The translations under genes and the position numbers were made by a program. This document shows positions 45,136 to 57,870 of a stretch of 64,000 nucleotides of DNA, one piece after another. The stretch's first letter is position 1, and each line of letters begins with the position of its first letter. This DNA comes from Haematobia irritans (taxonomy: Eukaryota; Arthropoda; Insecta; Diptera; Muscidae). The notes below the pieces were generated by a model. The model made no database searches. It saw only the letters and a program-made list of their open reading frames with translations, and was not told where the DNA came from. The stretch covers positions 112,878,145 through 112,942,144 of the forward strand of contig NC_134398.1 of the NCBI RefSeq assembly GCF_050003625.1, in the 5' to 3' direction.

Positions 45136-45461
45136 TTATCAATGTTATATGTTCAACATTTCAGAGCTCTAGGTGCTTCCGTTGATTTAATGCGTCAAAA
45201 CAATGTCTTTTGGCACATAGGGCATTGAGCGGGATATTGGCTGTTATATTTTATACTTACAATGGTATTGCATTAAGTACATATACGAGTGTCTTGGGGC
45301 GTGTTGAAACTTAGAGTCCATCTACCGATGTCCGTCCGCCCGTCTCTTGAAATCACACTAACTTTCGAACGAAACTTGATATAAGTGAAAAAACAGTGAA
45401 CCCTTTTCCATTGCAAAATGAACTAAACTGTAGTAATATTGGCCATGATTTAGCCCTTAAG

Positions 45462-45986
45462 AAGCAAATGTTCGATGGGAGAATTGCAAGGGTGGTAACG
45501 ACACCAAGCAAATATGGTCCCATTTAAATTTGAACCGCACACTAGATATGCTAGTGTTGTCAAGACGTCAGATATCACTTCTGATATCTGCTATAACGGG
45601 TCGCTGCCTGATAGGCGAATTTGCAAAAACTATTGGTGCGAAGTATAATGACTACTGTATGAGCTGTCATGATGCGGAGGAAAAGGAATCAATTAAACAC
45701 CTCTTGTGTGAGTGTCCTGCATTTTGTGTAAGGCGTAAGCGAATTTTAGGGGCATATAGCTTTAGATTACTGGCGGACCTGGAAAACGTTAACTTAAACA
45801 GTCTGTTAATATTATTGGAACAATCTAGTTGGTTCAACAAAAGAAAATAATAGTCAAGGTTCAGTGGTTAAAACTAGAAGAGCCCATATGTAATAGGTAC
45901 TTTTAGTTAAATGTGGTATCACAATGGACTGAATAGTCTAAGTGAGCCTGAAACTTAATCGGGCTGCCACTTTAACCTAACTTAAC
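45462..45986 (+). mobile_element. 5'-truncated LINE copy with 12 bp TSD
   Basis: The target-site duplication TTAGCCCTTAAG lies at 45450-45461 and 45987-45998, and other family A copies show this site intact. The body corresponds to about 6325-6850 of the full LINE. Confidence 0.9.
45465..45850 (+). pseudogene. C-terminal fragment of LINE ORF2
   Basis: The frame covers the region after the RNase H core and the Cys/His motif (CMSCH ... HLLCECPAF) and ends QSSWFNKRK. The catalytic domains are absent, so it is a truncated relic. It has no stops or frame changes over about 105 residues, which points to a young insertion. The apparent ATG at 45530 is internal, not a native start. Confidence 0.85.
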
Positions 45987-46498
45987 TTAGCCCTTAAGAT
46001 TTTTTTTCAACTTGTCTAGTTTATAATTCTCTTAAATTTTAGTTCATCTATAACATTGTATTTTAGTTCATTTTTACAACACCATAAGATTTACATACCA
46101 CTACCAAGTTAAAAAGTCAGTATTATTTTGGTTTACTTGCTTATTTTTTGGGAACCCCGATAATAAAAATTGGTTAACAGTCTCGTGAAAATGTCGACGA
46201 CTAAACTATTTTTAAATCAATCATTCCACGGTACAGAGAACATAAAGTATTAAAAGAACAACAACCCGTTTTACTATTAAGAAAATTTTCATACATTAAA
46301 ATTAAACTTTCTTTAAGCAAAAGTACTTTATTATAAAAACTTATAATGAAAGTTCTTAATACAATTGTTTGTGAATAAAAATTATGACCACGTGGAACAG
46401 AGATTAGTTCATTTGACTTATCATTTTTTTTATTCATCGTAGGTAGTTTTTTCACATATCTTGCTGGAAAAAATGGAAGCAATAATCAAAATTGTTAA

Positions 46499-47014
46499 CC
46501 CTTTCACTACTGATGTCCACTTAGAAGGACATTCGAAAAAGACACAAAATTCTATTTTCCCACTTAGTTTTGATTTATTTCTCGATGTTAATTTAAAGTA
46601 GAGGCTTTCATCTAAATAAGCTATATATATTGTCCATATTGGTGAGGTCTAAAATACATTTTTATAAACTTCTTTAACAATAAACGAAAAATACGAAAAT
46701 TTGAGACAATTTTTGTACTGTATGTTTCTAGTAAAAGGACATTAATACAAAAACTATAGCTGATATTTTTACGGGTTCTTTTGTGTATTTTTTCTCACAC
46801 TTTGAGAGATATTATAGGCCAAAAAGCGCTTATTTTCGCAAGGCCATTTGGTCACAATTCAAGAATCGAGTTTTCAGAACAAGCTCATATAGCTTTTGAA
46901 GTAATTGAGATAGGTTTTCAAAATGACAATTTTTGTTCTACATGCTGTTAGTACAAGTAAAAAAGAAGAAAAATAAATGTTTTTATCATTAGGTTTATTT
47001 CGGTAGTGAAAGGG
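46499..47014. mobile_element. piggyBac-type MITE (516 bp)
   Basis: Ends CCCTTTCACTACTGA / TCGGTAGTGAAAGGG lie between TTAA at 46495-46498 and 47015-47018. CCC-type ends with a TTAA duplication are characteristic of piggyBac elements. No open frame is present. Confidence 0.85.
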
Positions 47015-47448
47015 TTAAAAATTAACACCATCTAATAAAATATAATTTTTAATTCTTCATTTTAGCTTGTAACTTACCATATTTGGGGGCATTTTATCAA
47101 ATGGTGTAAGGAATTAAACTTTTCTTTGGAAAACGTATCTCATAAAATTTTTACCTGAAACAATTAGAGAAATAAAGAAGTATTCTATATAAACCCATAA
47201 AACTGTGTTGTTATCGATGTGAAAGATATAATAAAATAAATATTCTAGTTGAAAGAAAGCCAAAGTTTTAATATAAAACTTACCAATTCTCTATTAAATT
47301 GTATGCTGAGGGGAAATATAAAAAGTTGTCCAAATTTATTTGGGTTACTCTGAAATTAAATATCTATTTTTTTACATAAAATAAAATTCCAAAAAATCTA
47401 ATGAAAAAAAAATAATAATATGCAAAAAAAACCAAATGTTCTGGTTAA

Positions 47449-47728
47449 CCCTAGACAGTCATCATTCGTCAAAATGACGACACGTAATTTCATTTTCGAT
47501 TTAAAATGCATTTTAGTCTACTGGGAAATGGTAAATATAAGTTATACTAATTCGACCGTTTTATGAATTCCTGTTTTATACTAATTAAAACCAAATTGAA
47601 TAAGAAAATAAATTAGAGGTTGGTTCACTTTTTCGCTCACGATGAAAATTAAACGTCTTGAAATGAGCCGTAGTCAAACTGACGAAGGATGACATAAATG
47701 TACACAAAATATGGATGACTTTCCACGG
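47449..47728. mobile_element. piggyBac-type MITE (280 bp)
   Basis: Ends CCCTAGACAGTCATCA / GGATGACTTTCCACGG lie between TTAA at 47445-47448 and 47729-47732. A second copy is the split element at 30615-32749. Confidence 0.85.
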
Positions 47729-48435
47729 TTAAAAGAAAGTTAAAGAATCCTTACCAATTCACTATTAAATTACAAGCAAAGGAGTATTAAAAATTTTTCC
47801 AAATTTTTAAAGGGTTATTCTGAAATTAAATATTTTATTTTACATTAAAAATATTACATTGGTTTCCAAAAATTTTGATTAAAGAAATACTAAAATAAGG
47901 TATTAAAAACCTGTAATTTTGATTATAAAAAGGTCATAAAAACGTTAATATTCTAGTTGAAAGAAAGCCAATTTTTAAAAGAAAACTTACCAATTCTCTA
48001 TTTTTAAAATTTGTTCGAATCCATCTGGAGTTTCTCTGAAATAAAATATTGTTTACAACAAAGAAAAACATTAAACTGGTTTCCAAAAAAATTAATTAAC
48101 AAATAATAATATATATAAAAAATATTCTTTTTAAAAGAAAGTCATATTAAAAAATACTTACCAATTTATGAATAAACTATACGCTGAGATATAGCAAAAT
48201 TCTTCCAAATTCATCTGGAATTGAATATTAATTTTTTACATTGAATAATAACAATTTCAATACACTTGCAATTTCAACATATTTCCTAAATATTCTTAAT
48301 AACTTTTTTCTAAATTACCAATAAAATATTAATAACTTTCATTTAAAAGGTTTAATAAACAAGTACCAATATATGTCTCAAAACTCCAAAATACTCCATG
48401 CTTTTATATTCCCTTGTTGCATACCTGCTTAAACG

Positions 48436-48624
48436 ATGCAACAGCCCACGCCAACGCCAACTATACAACTGAAGCATGCCAAACAAAACCAAGCAAAGCC
48501 AAAACATTCCTACAACAACAAAAACACATGTGCCTTTATTGAAAGCAACACCTCATTCAGCCAAATAAACCATCCGCGAAAAACAAACACACACACACAC
48601 AAACCTCTAAATGAACAAAAATAA
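48436..48624 (+). CDS. small conserved open frame of family A (62 aa)
   Basis: This is the longest version, starting MQQPTPTPTIQLKHAKQNQA and ending KPLNEQK. It is antisense to the exon-like array. See 14854-15036. Confidence 0.3.
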   Translation: MQQPTPTPTIQLKHAKQNQAKPKHSYNNKNTCAFIESNTSFSQINHPRKTNTHTHKPLNEQK

Positions 48625-49800
48625 AAAGAACCCCACGCTCATGTATACACAACATACCCAGCCCTCGCTACCATTTCTCATTAATGCATTACTCTCACTC
48701 AAACAAAACTCAAGTAACATCATCTTTACATTAATCACATTCTACTATGCCGATAAAGATCTCTGTACTATGCATTAGTTCATCGCATCTGCTGACAATT
48801 TACTCTAAGAATAATATTCGTAAAGGCACACCAGTTTATGAACGATGAAACGTTTAACTTAAAATTTGCAAAATCTTCATGAAATGTTATCTACCATTTT
48901 TGACGAAAATGTCTATAAATTTAATTACATGTTTGTTACACATTATTAACTATAGGAATTGTCAGTAAGAAATAGCTATCCACTTTCAAGTTCATTTTTC
49001 GTAAAAAAATATTTTCTCATACAAAAAAATTTTATAGTAAATTGCACTTATTATTTAAAAAGTACTTTACATTTCACAAGTAGTTTTATAGCACAACAAA
49101 CGAGTTACTACCAGTTAAGAATTTTTTTAAGGAAATTTTCATCGTATTTTGTAGGCCATGAATTAAACGATTGCTACTTAGAATTTGTAAAATTTCCTTT
49201 CGAGTATTTAATTTTCGTTGAAGATACGAAAAATGAACTAAAATTCTGGAAAATTCTTGTAATAAATTATTGTAAAAATCTTCTTAACTCGTCTCGTAAC
49301 ACTTTTTTTCTATGTACTCGTTGTTGTTATTGCGGTAGGGTCAGATGGTATTGCAAATGGGCCATATCGGTTTAGGTGTAGCCCCCATATAAACCGACCG
49401 CACAGATTGGATTTGCGGATCCTCTCGAAGGGGCAAATTTCATACGATCAAGTTCAAATTTGGTACGTGATGTCAGTATATGCCCTCTAACCACAACTTG
49501 GTGCATATCGGTCCATAATTATATATAACCCCCATATAAATCGATCCCCAGATTTGAACTCCAGAGTCTCTTGGAAGAGTACGTTTCATCCGATCCAGTT
49601 GTAATATTGTAGGTGAGTGTTAGTATTTATATGCCAAAAGTTGGCCCATTTCGGTCCATAATTATATAGCTACAATATAAACCGATCCCCGCATTTGCAT
49701 TCTGGAGCCTTTGGGAAGAGTATATTTCATCCCATCCGGTTGGTCCGCTATGTACCAAATTTGGTAATTATATATAACTCATGGAAGAATTATATATAAC

Positions 49801-50769
49801 TCATGGAGGAATATGTAAATGTTAATTTTCAAATCTCATAATTTTTCACGTGAAAAGTAATTTTTCCCATAAACCAGTTATTTTTTTAGTGTAGATTTTT
49901 GTCGATCAACTAATTTTAATTGAAAAAGTTACTTGCTCAGCAAACAAATCCAAAGAAGTAGTTTGGATCCCCAACTTGTAATCCGGAAACTGTGTTACCT
50001 AAAGTGGCACATTTGCCACTTTTTTGAAACGGTGATACTTTTGCGCCACTTTTTTCTCGTAACATTTAAGATTACAGATATAATGGGATATTTAACAAAT
50101 ATGTTAATAGAGTTCACTAGTAGAATATTATACTTGTGAGCAATGTTTCTTTTTTTACCATATTATGAGTATACTACTTTTAGGCATGAACATTTTTCTA
50201 TAATAGATAAACCGGGTTAATCTTTTGAATATTAAGGTTGTCAACCAAATGGACGTAAAATTAATGCTAGGCTTGTTAAAACCTAAATTAAAACACGTTA
50301 TTTCACTAGGCTATATAAATGCGTTTAATTGTTGAATATTCTTTATGGAAAAGAGTGCCACTTTTTTAGAATGAGTGTGCCACCATTTATGACTTGTGGC
50401 ACTTTTTGTGCCACTTTCTAGAAATTTTCATCGGTAACACTGTCTGCAGGTAGCGGAAATTTGGATCATTTCCAATCTATTTTACACGAGCTTGTCACAG
50501 GATCCGTTTTCGGTTCCATTACATTTCTTTAGAAATTGTGACTTGGAAGTTCATTTGAATGAAGAAATGTACAAAACTTTAACCAATTTCACATTTTATT
50601 TTTATAATTTTTTATTACATTTTTTCTTCTTATTATCAAATTTTTATAATTTGGAACAGTTTCGCGGCTTGAAGTTGGGTATGTTATTATGGAAAACCAA
50701 TTTTCGTTCAATTCTGATTTTTGGACAAAAAGTGACGTAACAAAGCATATATGCAATTTCATATGTAGA
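49801..50769. other. unassigned region
   Basis: No gene is supported. A GTGCCACTTTTT-type motif recurs near 50005-50425, suggesting another small inverted-repeat element, but I could not define its ends. Confidence 0.35.
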
Positions 50770-50883
50770 CAAGGCCGTAGCCAGGATTTTAATTCGGGTG
50801 GGGGGTTCAACTTACAAAAAAAATATTCATATAATCTCATGTGTAGAAAATTTTATTTATGAATATGTATGTATACAATATTT

Positions 50884-51870
50884 TTAAAATATTAAATTGA
50901 GCCGACGGGCTTTTTGGGCAGCAAATAAATCAATTACTTCTTCAGTCGGCACATTTATTCGGCGATGAACCGACATTAATGCTAATCCATTGAGTCTACT
51001 CTCGCTAGTCGAATTTCTAAGATACGTCTTTAATCTCTTCATTGTTGAAAATGAAAGTTCGGATGAGTACGTAGTAACTGCAGGTATGGAAAATGCAGTA
51101 CTATAGTACTTTTTTCAATACTTTTTCACCCCGGTCAGTACCGTAGTACCCCCGCGAATGATTTAATACCTCTTGTGTAGACATTTTTGAGTCGATATCA
51201 AATTTATGGTACAATAGCTTTGACAAAATATTTTAATATTTTGAGAAAGTCTTTATCAACCTTATTTGCTAATAGTCTTTTACAAATATGGCAAAACAAA
51301 CCTGTTCATGTGGGAAGAAAATCTCGATTTTGTAAAAGACATAGTCAAAAACAGGATTTTATTGAACTTCAAGAATATTTTAGTCGAAAAAAGAATGCGA
51401 TTCTAGATTATCGATTTTTTATTTCGGTAGAAAATGTTGTCAAAATTTTATTTCTATATAGAATTTTTGCAAAATTTTATTTTTATAGAAAATTTTGTGA
51501 AAATTTTATTTCAATTGAAAATTTTGTAAAAATTTTATTTCTATAGGAAATTTTTGCAAATTTTTTTTCTATAGAAAAAATTTTGCAAATTTTTTTTCTA
51601 TAGAATTTTTTTGTAAAATTTTATTTCTATAGAAAATTTTTGCAAAATTTTATTTATATAGAAAATTTTGTCAAAATTTTATTTTCTTTAAAATTCAGCC
51701 TCTTGACAATAATCTTCCAGTGAAATTTTTGTTGAAATTTAGTAAAAAGTACCTTTCCGCTCAAAAATACCTTTTTTGTACTTTCTTAAAAATTGTATTT
51801 TCCATCCCTGAGTAACTGGCAAAGTGACCAAAATTTTTAAAATAATATGCACGTTTGGAAATATCTCTTT
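50884..51870 (-). pseudogene. hAT transposase C-terminal (hATC dimerisation) domain, interrupted
   Basis: On the minus strand, 51870 to 51811 reads IFPNVHIILKILVTLPVTT. After the inserted element F, 51080 to the stop at 50884-50886 reads SELSFSTMKRLKTYLRN and, further on, RLNGLALMSVHRR, EEVIDLFAAQKARR. This is the usual hATC signature (ERSFS-like motif, KRLKTYLR, RLNGLALL). The 8 bp duplication AGTAACTG made by element F lies within the coding sequence. A stop or frame change is seen just upstream (about 51880), and the DDE core and BED zinc finger are missing. The gene is therefore inactive. Confidence 0.85.
51081..51810. mobile_element. hAT-like element F inserted in the transposase
   Basis: Ends CAGGTATGGAAAATGC / TGTATTTTCCATCCCTG lie in a perfect duplication AGTAACTG (51073-51080 and 51811-51818). 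It carries a 29 bp AAAATTTT minisatellite at 51410-51690. The open frame across it is a product of that minisatellite. Confidence 0.85.
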
Positions 51871-52355
51871 ATTGCTTTATCCAAGTGCTTCCATCGCTGA
51901 ATTAGGCAGGTTCTTTTCGCAGGTTTTGCGCCATTTCATTTACATATGTGTGTTTGGCTATTTCGTTGTTGTTGCTATGGCCAAACAAAGCGAGCCATGT
52001 TCACAAAAATAACAACAAACACACATAAAAAGCAGAAATACATTTTCCAAAAATTTGTGGTGCGAGAACAAAAACAATTTGTTTTTTTTCGACCGTCGTT
52101 TGACGGGCTTTTCAACTAGTATTCTATGATTTTTGGATGTTTTATAGGTAAGCGTTTTTCAAAATAAAACCTCCAGCTTTTCTTCAACATCTTCGATAAG
52201 ATTTTTTTATGCAGCTAAAAATATATATTTTTTTATATAAAAATATTCAGTCATTTCGGGGGGGGGGTTTGATCCCCCTCATCCCCTCCCCCTGAATACG
52301 GCCTTGTATGTAGATGATGTATGTTTTAGTGCTCACTGTTATATCTATATATCAA

Positions 52356-54191
52356 CCCAGCAAAAAAATTTGGAAGTTCTTCCAAAGGCCATAAGCGTAG
52401 GAAGGCCTCTGGGGAGGGGGCTTAGACCCCCCCAGAAAAAATTTAGCCCCCCAGAATTTGAAAACCTATTTACGATTTTACATTTTTATAAAAATTAAAC
52501 AAGTATATACAACCGCACAAAGTTCCGCTAAAGACTTTCATGAACAATCGAATTACTTGGGTTGTGGTAGCAGTTGCCGATGGCAATGTTTGAAGTCTGA
52601 TATTTATGAAATAGAACTGTGATTGAACTTATGGCTTAGTTGAATAACTAATAGCCTGTTTCTGTATGTCGAACGAGTTCAATCGATGACTGAAATGCAT
52701 AGAAACAGCTGTTTTTTGGTTATAAATTCAGATGTTTGTTTCCATTTTAGTCGATCCACAGAGCTCATTCGACGTACATAAACAGGCTGTAAAGCTCCTT
52801 TATTATATTGTTTAGTCCGGTATTAAAACTACTCTTTCATAAATTAATATGTTAATAATGCTGCAAAAAAGCGTCGCCAAAAAGAAGTGAAAATGTTCTT
52901 TTTGGGTCCGGAAGTGGTGCAAAATTGACGGAGAAGCGATGAATGTAATAGGAACTCGTCATAGAACGAATGTCCACCGTTTCAACAGCCGTTGCAATAA
53001 ATTTGCATCATTTCTTACGGTGTGATCCATATCGTTGTGTGATATTTTCCCAAATAAATAATTTTTCATTTTTCGTTTTTAATTTGATTTTTGGTCGAAC
53101 TTTTGTTAGAATTATATAAATATTTATAAAGACCACGAGCTTCAAACATTAATTTATAATAATTTTTATATTTTTTTATGAATTTTAATGCATTCTAACG
53201 CTTGTTTGAATATTTTCAAAAATTATCGATTTTTCGATAATGGATTTAGCATTTTTGAGGCAAAATTTGAATAATTTTTACCGTTTTATTTATTCTTACT
53301 CTTTTTAAAACTATTTGAAAAAAGAAAACAAAAATTACGCATTAAAATATGAAAAAACTGAAGTAAAAAACTTCCTGTGCAGTTAATATAATTAACTTCT
53401 TTGTGAGGACATTTTTGGAAGTGCTTTTAAAGTTGTGCCTTTAAAACAAATCCCAATTTTTTTGCAGGGAAAAGTGTGGAACTACTTTTAGTTGCTGTTT
53501 ATATATTATTTTGATGTCTATTTTTGTATTCTTTTTTATGAAATAAATAAAACAATAATTGAACCTATAAGTTCAGTTTATAAATTTTTAGCTAGGGGGG
53601 CTATAGCCCCCCCCCTAGGAAAATTGTCTAGCTACGCTAATGCCAAAGGTACAACTTTAAAAGCACTTCCAGAAGATGCACTTCCAACGATGTTCTTTAT
53701 TTTAACTATCCAGGAAGTTCTTTTGATTCAATTTTTCAGAACTTAGTTTTTTCATATTTTTAATGGATAATTTTAACTTTTTTTGTTTCAAATAGGTTAA
53801 AAACAGAGTACGAATTCATAAAATGGTACAAATCGTTTAAATTTTGTCAAAAAAAATGCTAAATCCAATCTGAAAAAATTGTGAATGTTTAAAAATATTT
53901 GTGGTCAAGCATTTCAGACAAGCGTTAAAGTCCATTAAAAATTATAAAAAATTATAAAAATTATTTATTTGACAAAATATCACAGAATTGTTTAATTTAC
54001 ATCCAAAACATTGAATTCGGATCACACCTAAAAAAGTGATGCAAATTCAGTGCAACGGCTGTTGAAATGGAGGACTTCCGTCCTATGACAAGCCCATGTT
54101 AAATTCATCGCTTCTGCCACAATTTTGTACCACTTCCGGATTCAAAAAGAACATTTTCATTACTTTTTTGGCGACGCTTTTTTTGCTGGGA
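52356..54191 (+). mobile_element. family C element, split by element D
   Basis: It begins CCCAGCAAAAAAATTTGGAA and ends GGCGACGC ... TTTGCTGGG. Element D interrupts it at CCAAAGGC (52382-52389). The rest resumes at 53651 and contains the TTTAATGG...TTTTAACTTT block. Confidence 0.7.
52390..53642. mobile_element. hAT-like element D, containing a reverse family C copy
   Basis: Ends CATAAGCGTAGG / CTAGCTACGCTAATG, with C-rich and G-rich subterminal tracts, lie between CCAAAGGC and CCAAAGGT (53643-53650), a 7/8 match to an 8 bp duplication. A second family C copy in reverse orientation fills about 52858-53468. Confidence 0.7.
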
Positions 54192-54639
54192 ATGTTATAA
54201 CTCGAACTTTTGGGCTTCGGAATAATTACTAGTTTTTTCATGCAGAGCTAGTTTTATATTTTTGCGTTTAACACAAAGGGAAGTGAAATCGCAAACCCCA
54301 TAGAAGATACCCAAGACTGAATGGACACGCAAATCGTGGAACAATTCAACGGTCGGAAGGGCGACGAAAATACAAGGGGGGAATAAGACTGAATACCGAC
54401 TTAAAGAGAGGACGATGAAAAATGGAAAAATTGTGGGAATCTTGACTGGATACCTAGAGTTGAGGGCACATTTGTGCCGAATAAGAGCGGCAGATGATTG
54501 TGTATATATCCGTATTTTGGCGAGGAAGTTACCTATAAACACTACTTATGTCAAATATGGAGCTTATACAAGTTATAGAAACAACCATATCGGCAACGTT
54601 GATTCGGTACTTGGAATAGAAACTGACACCGTGTAACAT
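54192..54639. other. unassigned region
   Basis: A less AT-rich stretch at 54300-54600 has an open frame of 73 codons, but I see no family signature. Confidence 0.35.
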
Positions 54640-55620
54640 ATATGAAAACATCGATGATTTGACTTTGGCAAAGGAAAAGAGATATGCTGGCAAATTTGTT
54701 TAGGCAAAGCCCACTATCAAAAACCTTTTTTCGGGAGGCTCAAGTATAGTTCACTTTGGGTTTAGTGAATTACCCGAATTTATACTGATAATTGGTTGAT
54801 ATATTTGCTGCAAGTAGAGGATGCTGATGAGGAATGTAGTAATTCCGAAACAGCTGTCCATCCAACCGTCTTGCAGTGTATAGGGCTTTGCCCAAATAAA
54901 TTTGACAAGCATACTTTTCCTCCGTTGGTTAAGGTACAATTCATGGTTTTAAGCAGAAATAAAAAAAACAATAATGATTGAAGAATAAACCAACAATAAT
55001 AAATGTGGATAACATTTTTCAAAAATTCTCTATAGATGTGGAAAATTTTTCTATAGATGTTGACAAAATTTCCTATAGAAATAAAATTTTTCTAAAAAAA
55101 AACAAACGTGCGTTCCGAAACGTACGTCCATCCAACCATCTTGCAGTCTATAGGGGTTTGCCCAAATAAATTTGACAAACATTCTTTTCCTCTGTTGGTT
55201 AAGCTACACTTGTAGTTTAGTCAATGCATGGGTTTAAGCTGAAATCAAAGACAACAACAATGATTAAAGAAAGAAACCAACAATAACAAAACAAAACGAT
55301 TGAAAAAAGAGGAAGCACGCTCAAAATAAACCCAGCCAACTGCACTCAAATCGATGATTTGACGGTGGCAAAGGAAATGAGATATGTTTGTACGAATTTA
55401 TTTCGGCATAAGCCGGCTATCGTGTAAACTCTTTTTTCGGAGAGTTCAAGTGTGGTTCACTTTTGGGTTTAGTGAACTACCTGAATTTATTCTGATAATT
55501 GGTTGATAGTTTTGCTGCAAGTAGAGGATGCTGATGAGGAATGTGGTAAGTCCGAAACGTACGTCCATCCAACCATCAAATTATGCAGTCTATAGGGCAA
55601 TTTTTTTTGTTTGGTAGAAT
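54640..55620. repeat. decayed copies of the 12456-12910 element
   Basis: Three partial copies occur in direct orientation: about 54640-54975, 55110-55262 and 55300-55600. Each has blocks such as GATGCTGATGAGGAATGTGG and CATCCAACCATC or a close variant. Confidence 0.65.
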
Positions 55621-56002
55621 TTTGGTAAAATTCCCTCCAAATTTTGGTAAATTATTTTTGGCTGAAGTGGCAACCATGTTCTCTAACCATGTAGGCCAAG
55701 TTCAACTGGAATCTTCTCCTGCACCTTGTGTCTCTTCTGCATTAACCTCCATTTATTTCAAACTTCATGTTTATATCCCCATCATCATCAAAATATTAGT
55801 TTTCTCTTTCATATCCGCCGGTAAATGTCCGTATGCGATTATGTGATATATGTGCAATGACAGTTCATATCGGTTAAAATGCATGAAATTGCAGATATGA
55901 TATAACATAATTCATGGTAGAAAAACAAAATATATTATAATTTATATTATAATAATATAGACGATGCAATAAACATACAGTGAACTATCCATTTTATATT
56001 TA
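55621..56002. other. unassigned region
   Basis: No supported feature is present. Confidence 0.35.
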
Positions 56003-56181
56003 CACCCAAAGAAAAGTCACACTTAAAATTTTAAGTACGCAAATACTAAGTTATACTCATATTGAGTACAAAGAGTGCTTGTTTGTGTAATTCAAGTAGG
56101 TTAGGTTAGGTTAAAGTGGCAGCCCGATTAAGATTCAGGCTCACTTAGACTATTCAGTCCATTGTGATACCACATTAACTA

Positions 56182-56409
56182 CACACAAAGAAAATTTCAT
56201 TAAAAGTCAGCCAACGAAAAATGTTCATTGATATAACGACACATTTTCATTAATACAATGAAAATATTCGTTAATAGTACGATCCGTTACGTTGATTTGC
56301 AGAAAATTCGTTATAATAACGAAAAATTTCGTTTTATTAACGAATTTGTTTCATTGGCTGACTTTTAACGACACATTTCGTTAATATAACGAAACTTTTT
56401 CTATTAGTG
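56182..56409. mobile_element. 228 bp TA-flanked MITE in LINE 3' UTR
   Basis: Ends CACACAAAGAAAATTTC / CTTTTTCTATTAGTG, with AAAGTCAGCCAACGAAA repeated inverted inside, lie between TA at 56180-56181 and 56410-56411. The full LINE at about 6765 (TTTTAGTTAAATGTGG) is the empty site. Confidence 0.85.
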
Positions 56410-56464
56410 TAAAAGTACCTATTACATATGGGCACTTCTAGTTTTAACCGTTGAACCTTCTCGA

Positions 56465-57870
56465 TTATTTTCTTCTGTTGAACCAACCAGATTGTTCCAA
56501 AAACATTAGCAGACTGCTTAAGTTAACGTTTTCCAGGTCCGCTAGTAATCTGAAGCTATATGCCCCTAAAATTTGCTTACGCCTTACACAAAATGCAGGA
56601 CACTCACACAAGAGGTGTTTTATTGATTCCTTTTCCTCCGCATCATGACAGCTCATACAAATGCATGCAAAATCGCCTATCAGGCAGCGACCCGTTATAG
56701 CAGATATCAGGAGTGATATCTGGCGTCTCGAGAACACTAGCATATCTAGTGTGCGGTTTAAGTTTAAATGGGGCCATATTTGCTTGGTGTCGTTACAACC
56801 CTTACAATTCTCCCATCGAACATTTGCCACCATGACAGCCTTCTCACGCAGTAAGAGCTTGCAGGTAGCCAGAGGCATACCAACAGATTCTAGTTCCCCT
56901 GGAATATGTAAGGTAGTTCCTAGCCTTGCTAGCTCATCTGCTTCACAGTTCCCCGGTATGTTCCTATGGCCAGGCACCCATATTAGGTGAATATTGTGCT
57001 GCTCAGCCATCTTATTGAAAGATTTGCGGCAGTCGATGGCCGTTTTCGAGTTGAGGAACACGGAGTCCAAGGATTTTATTGCAGGTTGACTGTCTGAGTA
57101 TATATTAATGCCAATATTGCTTGGAGCATTACTTCTCAGCCAATTCAATACTTCTCTTATTGCTAATATTTCAGCCTGAAAAACACTACAGGGATCAAGT
57201 AATATTTTCGCTATTCGAAGTTCCAGATCTTTAGAATATACTCAGAAACCCACTTGGCCATCCAATTTGGAGCCATCAGTGTAGAAATCTATATATCTTT
57301 TATTCCCCGGGGTCCGTGTACACCACGCCTCACTGTTGGGAATTAGAGTCTCAAACTTTTTGTCGAAAAGTGGACTCGCCAAAGTGTAATCCACTACGTT
57401 AGGCACATCTGGCATTATTTGAGGACCGAACTGTGACCGTAACTTTTTTCCGACCATAGCGATAGCTCACGCAACCGCACAGCCGTTGTTGCAGCTGACT
57501 GTTTGGCCAAAATGTCTAAAGGCAATAGATGCTGAATGCACCTGAGATACACAAGCACGCCATACGCTGAACTTTGTCTGAACTTGTCGGCTGGTGAAGT
57601 GCCGGCCACCAGACTACAAAACCATATAGCATTATAGGTCTAACCACTGCCGTGTATAGCCAATGTACAATTTTGGGTTTTAGTCCCCACTTTTTCCCTA
57701 TTGCCTTTTTGCACGAGTATAATGCTACCGTTGCTTTCCTCGCCCTTTCTTCAATATTAAGCTTAAAGTTCAGCTTCCTGTCCAAAATAACGCCAAGGTA
57801 TTTTGCACACTCCCTAAAGGGAATTTCAATACCCCCTAAGGAAATGGGTCTAACCGTGGGAGTTTTGCGA
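56465..57870 (-). pseudogene. LINE ORF2 fragment (RT thumb, RNase H, Cys/His), decayed
   Basis: Reading from 57870 downward, the copy covers the region after YADD (KYFGVIL-type motif, RARKATVALYSCKKA), then the RNase H (YTDGSKLDGQVGF, YSDSQPA, VPGHRN ... EADELAR) and the C-terminal Cys/His motif (CMSCH). At least three frame changes and stops split it into open pieces near 57785-57516, 57609-57415, 57457-57242 and 57148-56465. It is older than the 45462 fragment by this measure. Confidence 0.88.

Larger units (their letters stand above)
45385..49314 (-). mobile_element. family A element, copy 5
   Basis: Left end AGTGAAAAAACAGTGAACCC; right end CACTTTTTTTCTATG followed by TA. Insertions are a LINE 3' fragment (45462-45986) and two TTAA-flanked MITEs (46499-47014 and 47449-47728). 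Exon-like blocks on the minus strand lie at about 46340-46470, 47075-47150, 47282-47350, 47753-47820, 47990-48035 and 48158-48225. Confidence 0.8.
45180..49800. mobile_element. DINE-like element interrupted by family A copy 5
   Basis: The core GATGTCCGTCCGCCCGTC at about 45327 and the CCCCCATATAAA units at about 49380-49730 flank family A. The two sides are continuous in the DINE-like copy near 30797-30870. Confidence 0.55.
50770..52306 (-). mobile_element. hAT element relic with transposase C-terminus (element E)
   Basis: Ends CAAGGCCGTAGCCAGG / CTGAATACGGCCTTG lie in a perfect 8 bp duplication TATGTAGA (50762-50769 and 52307-52314). G-rich subterminal tracts (GGGTGGGGGG and its inverse) are common in such hAT elements. 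The interior encodes the end of a hAT transposase and is split by element F (51081-51810). Confidence 0.85.

Noticed and set aside
51187..51546. 119-codon open frame in element F
   Set aside because: The C-terminal half is the 29 bp minisatellite and the rest has no recognisable motif.
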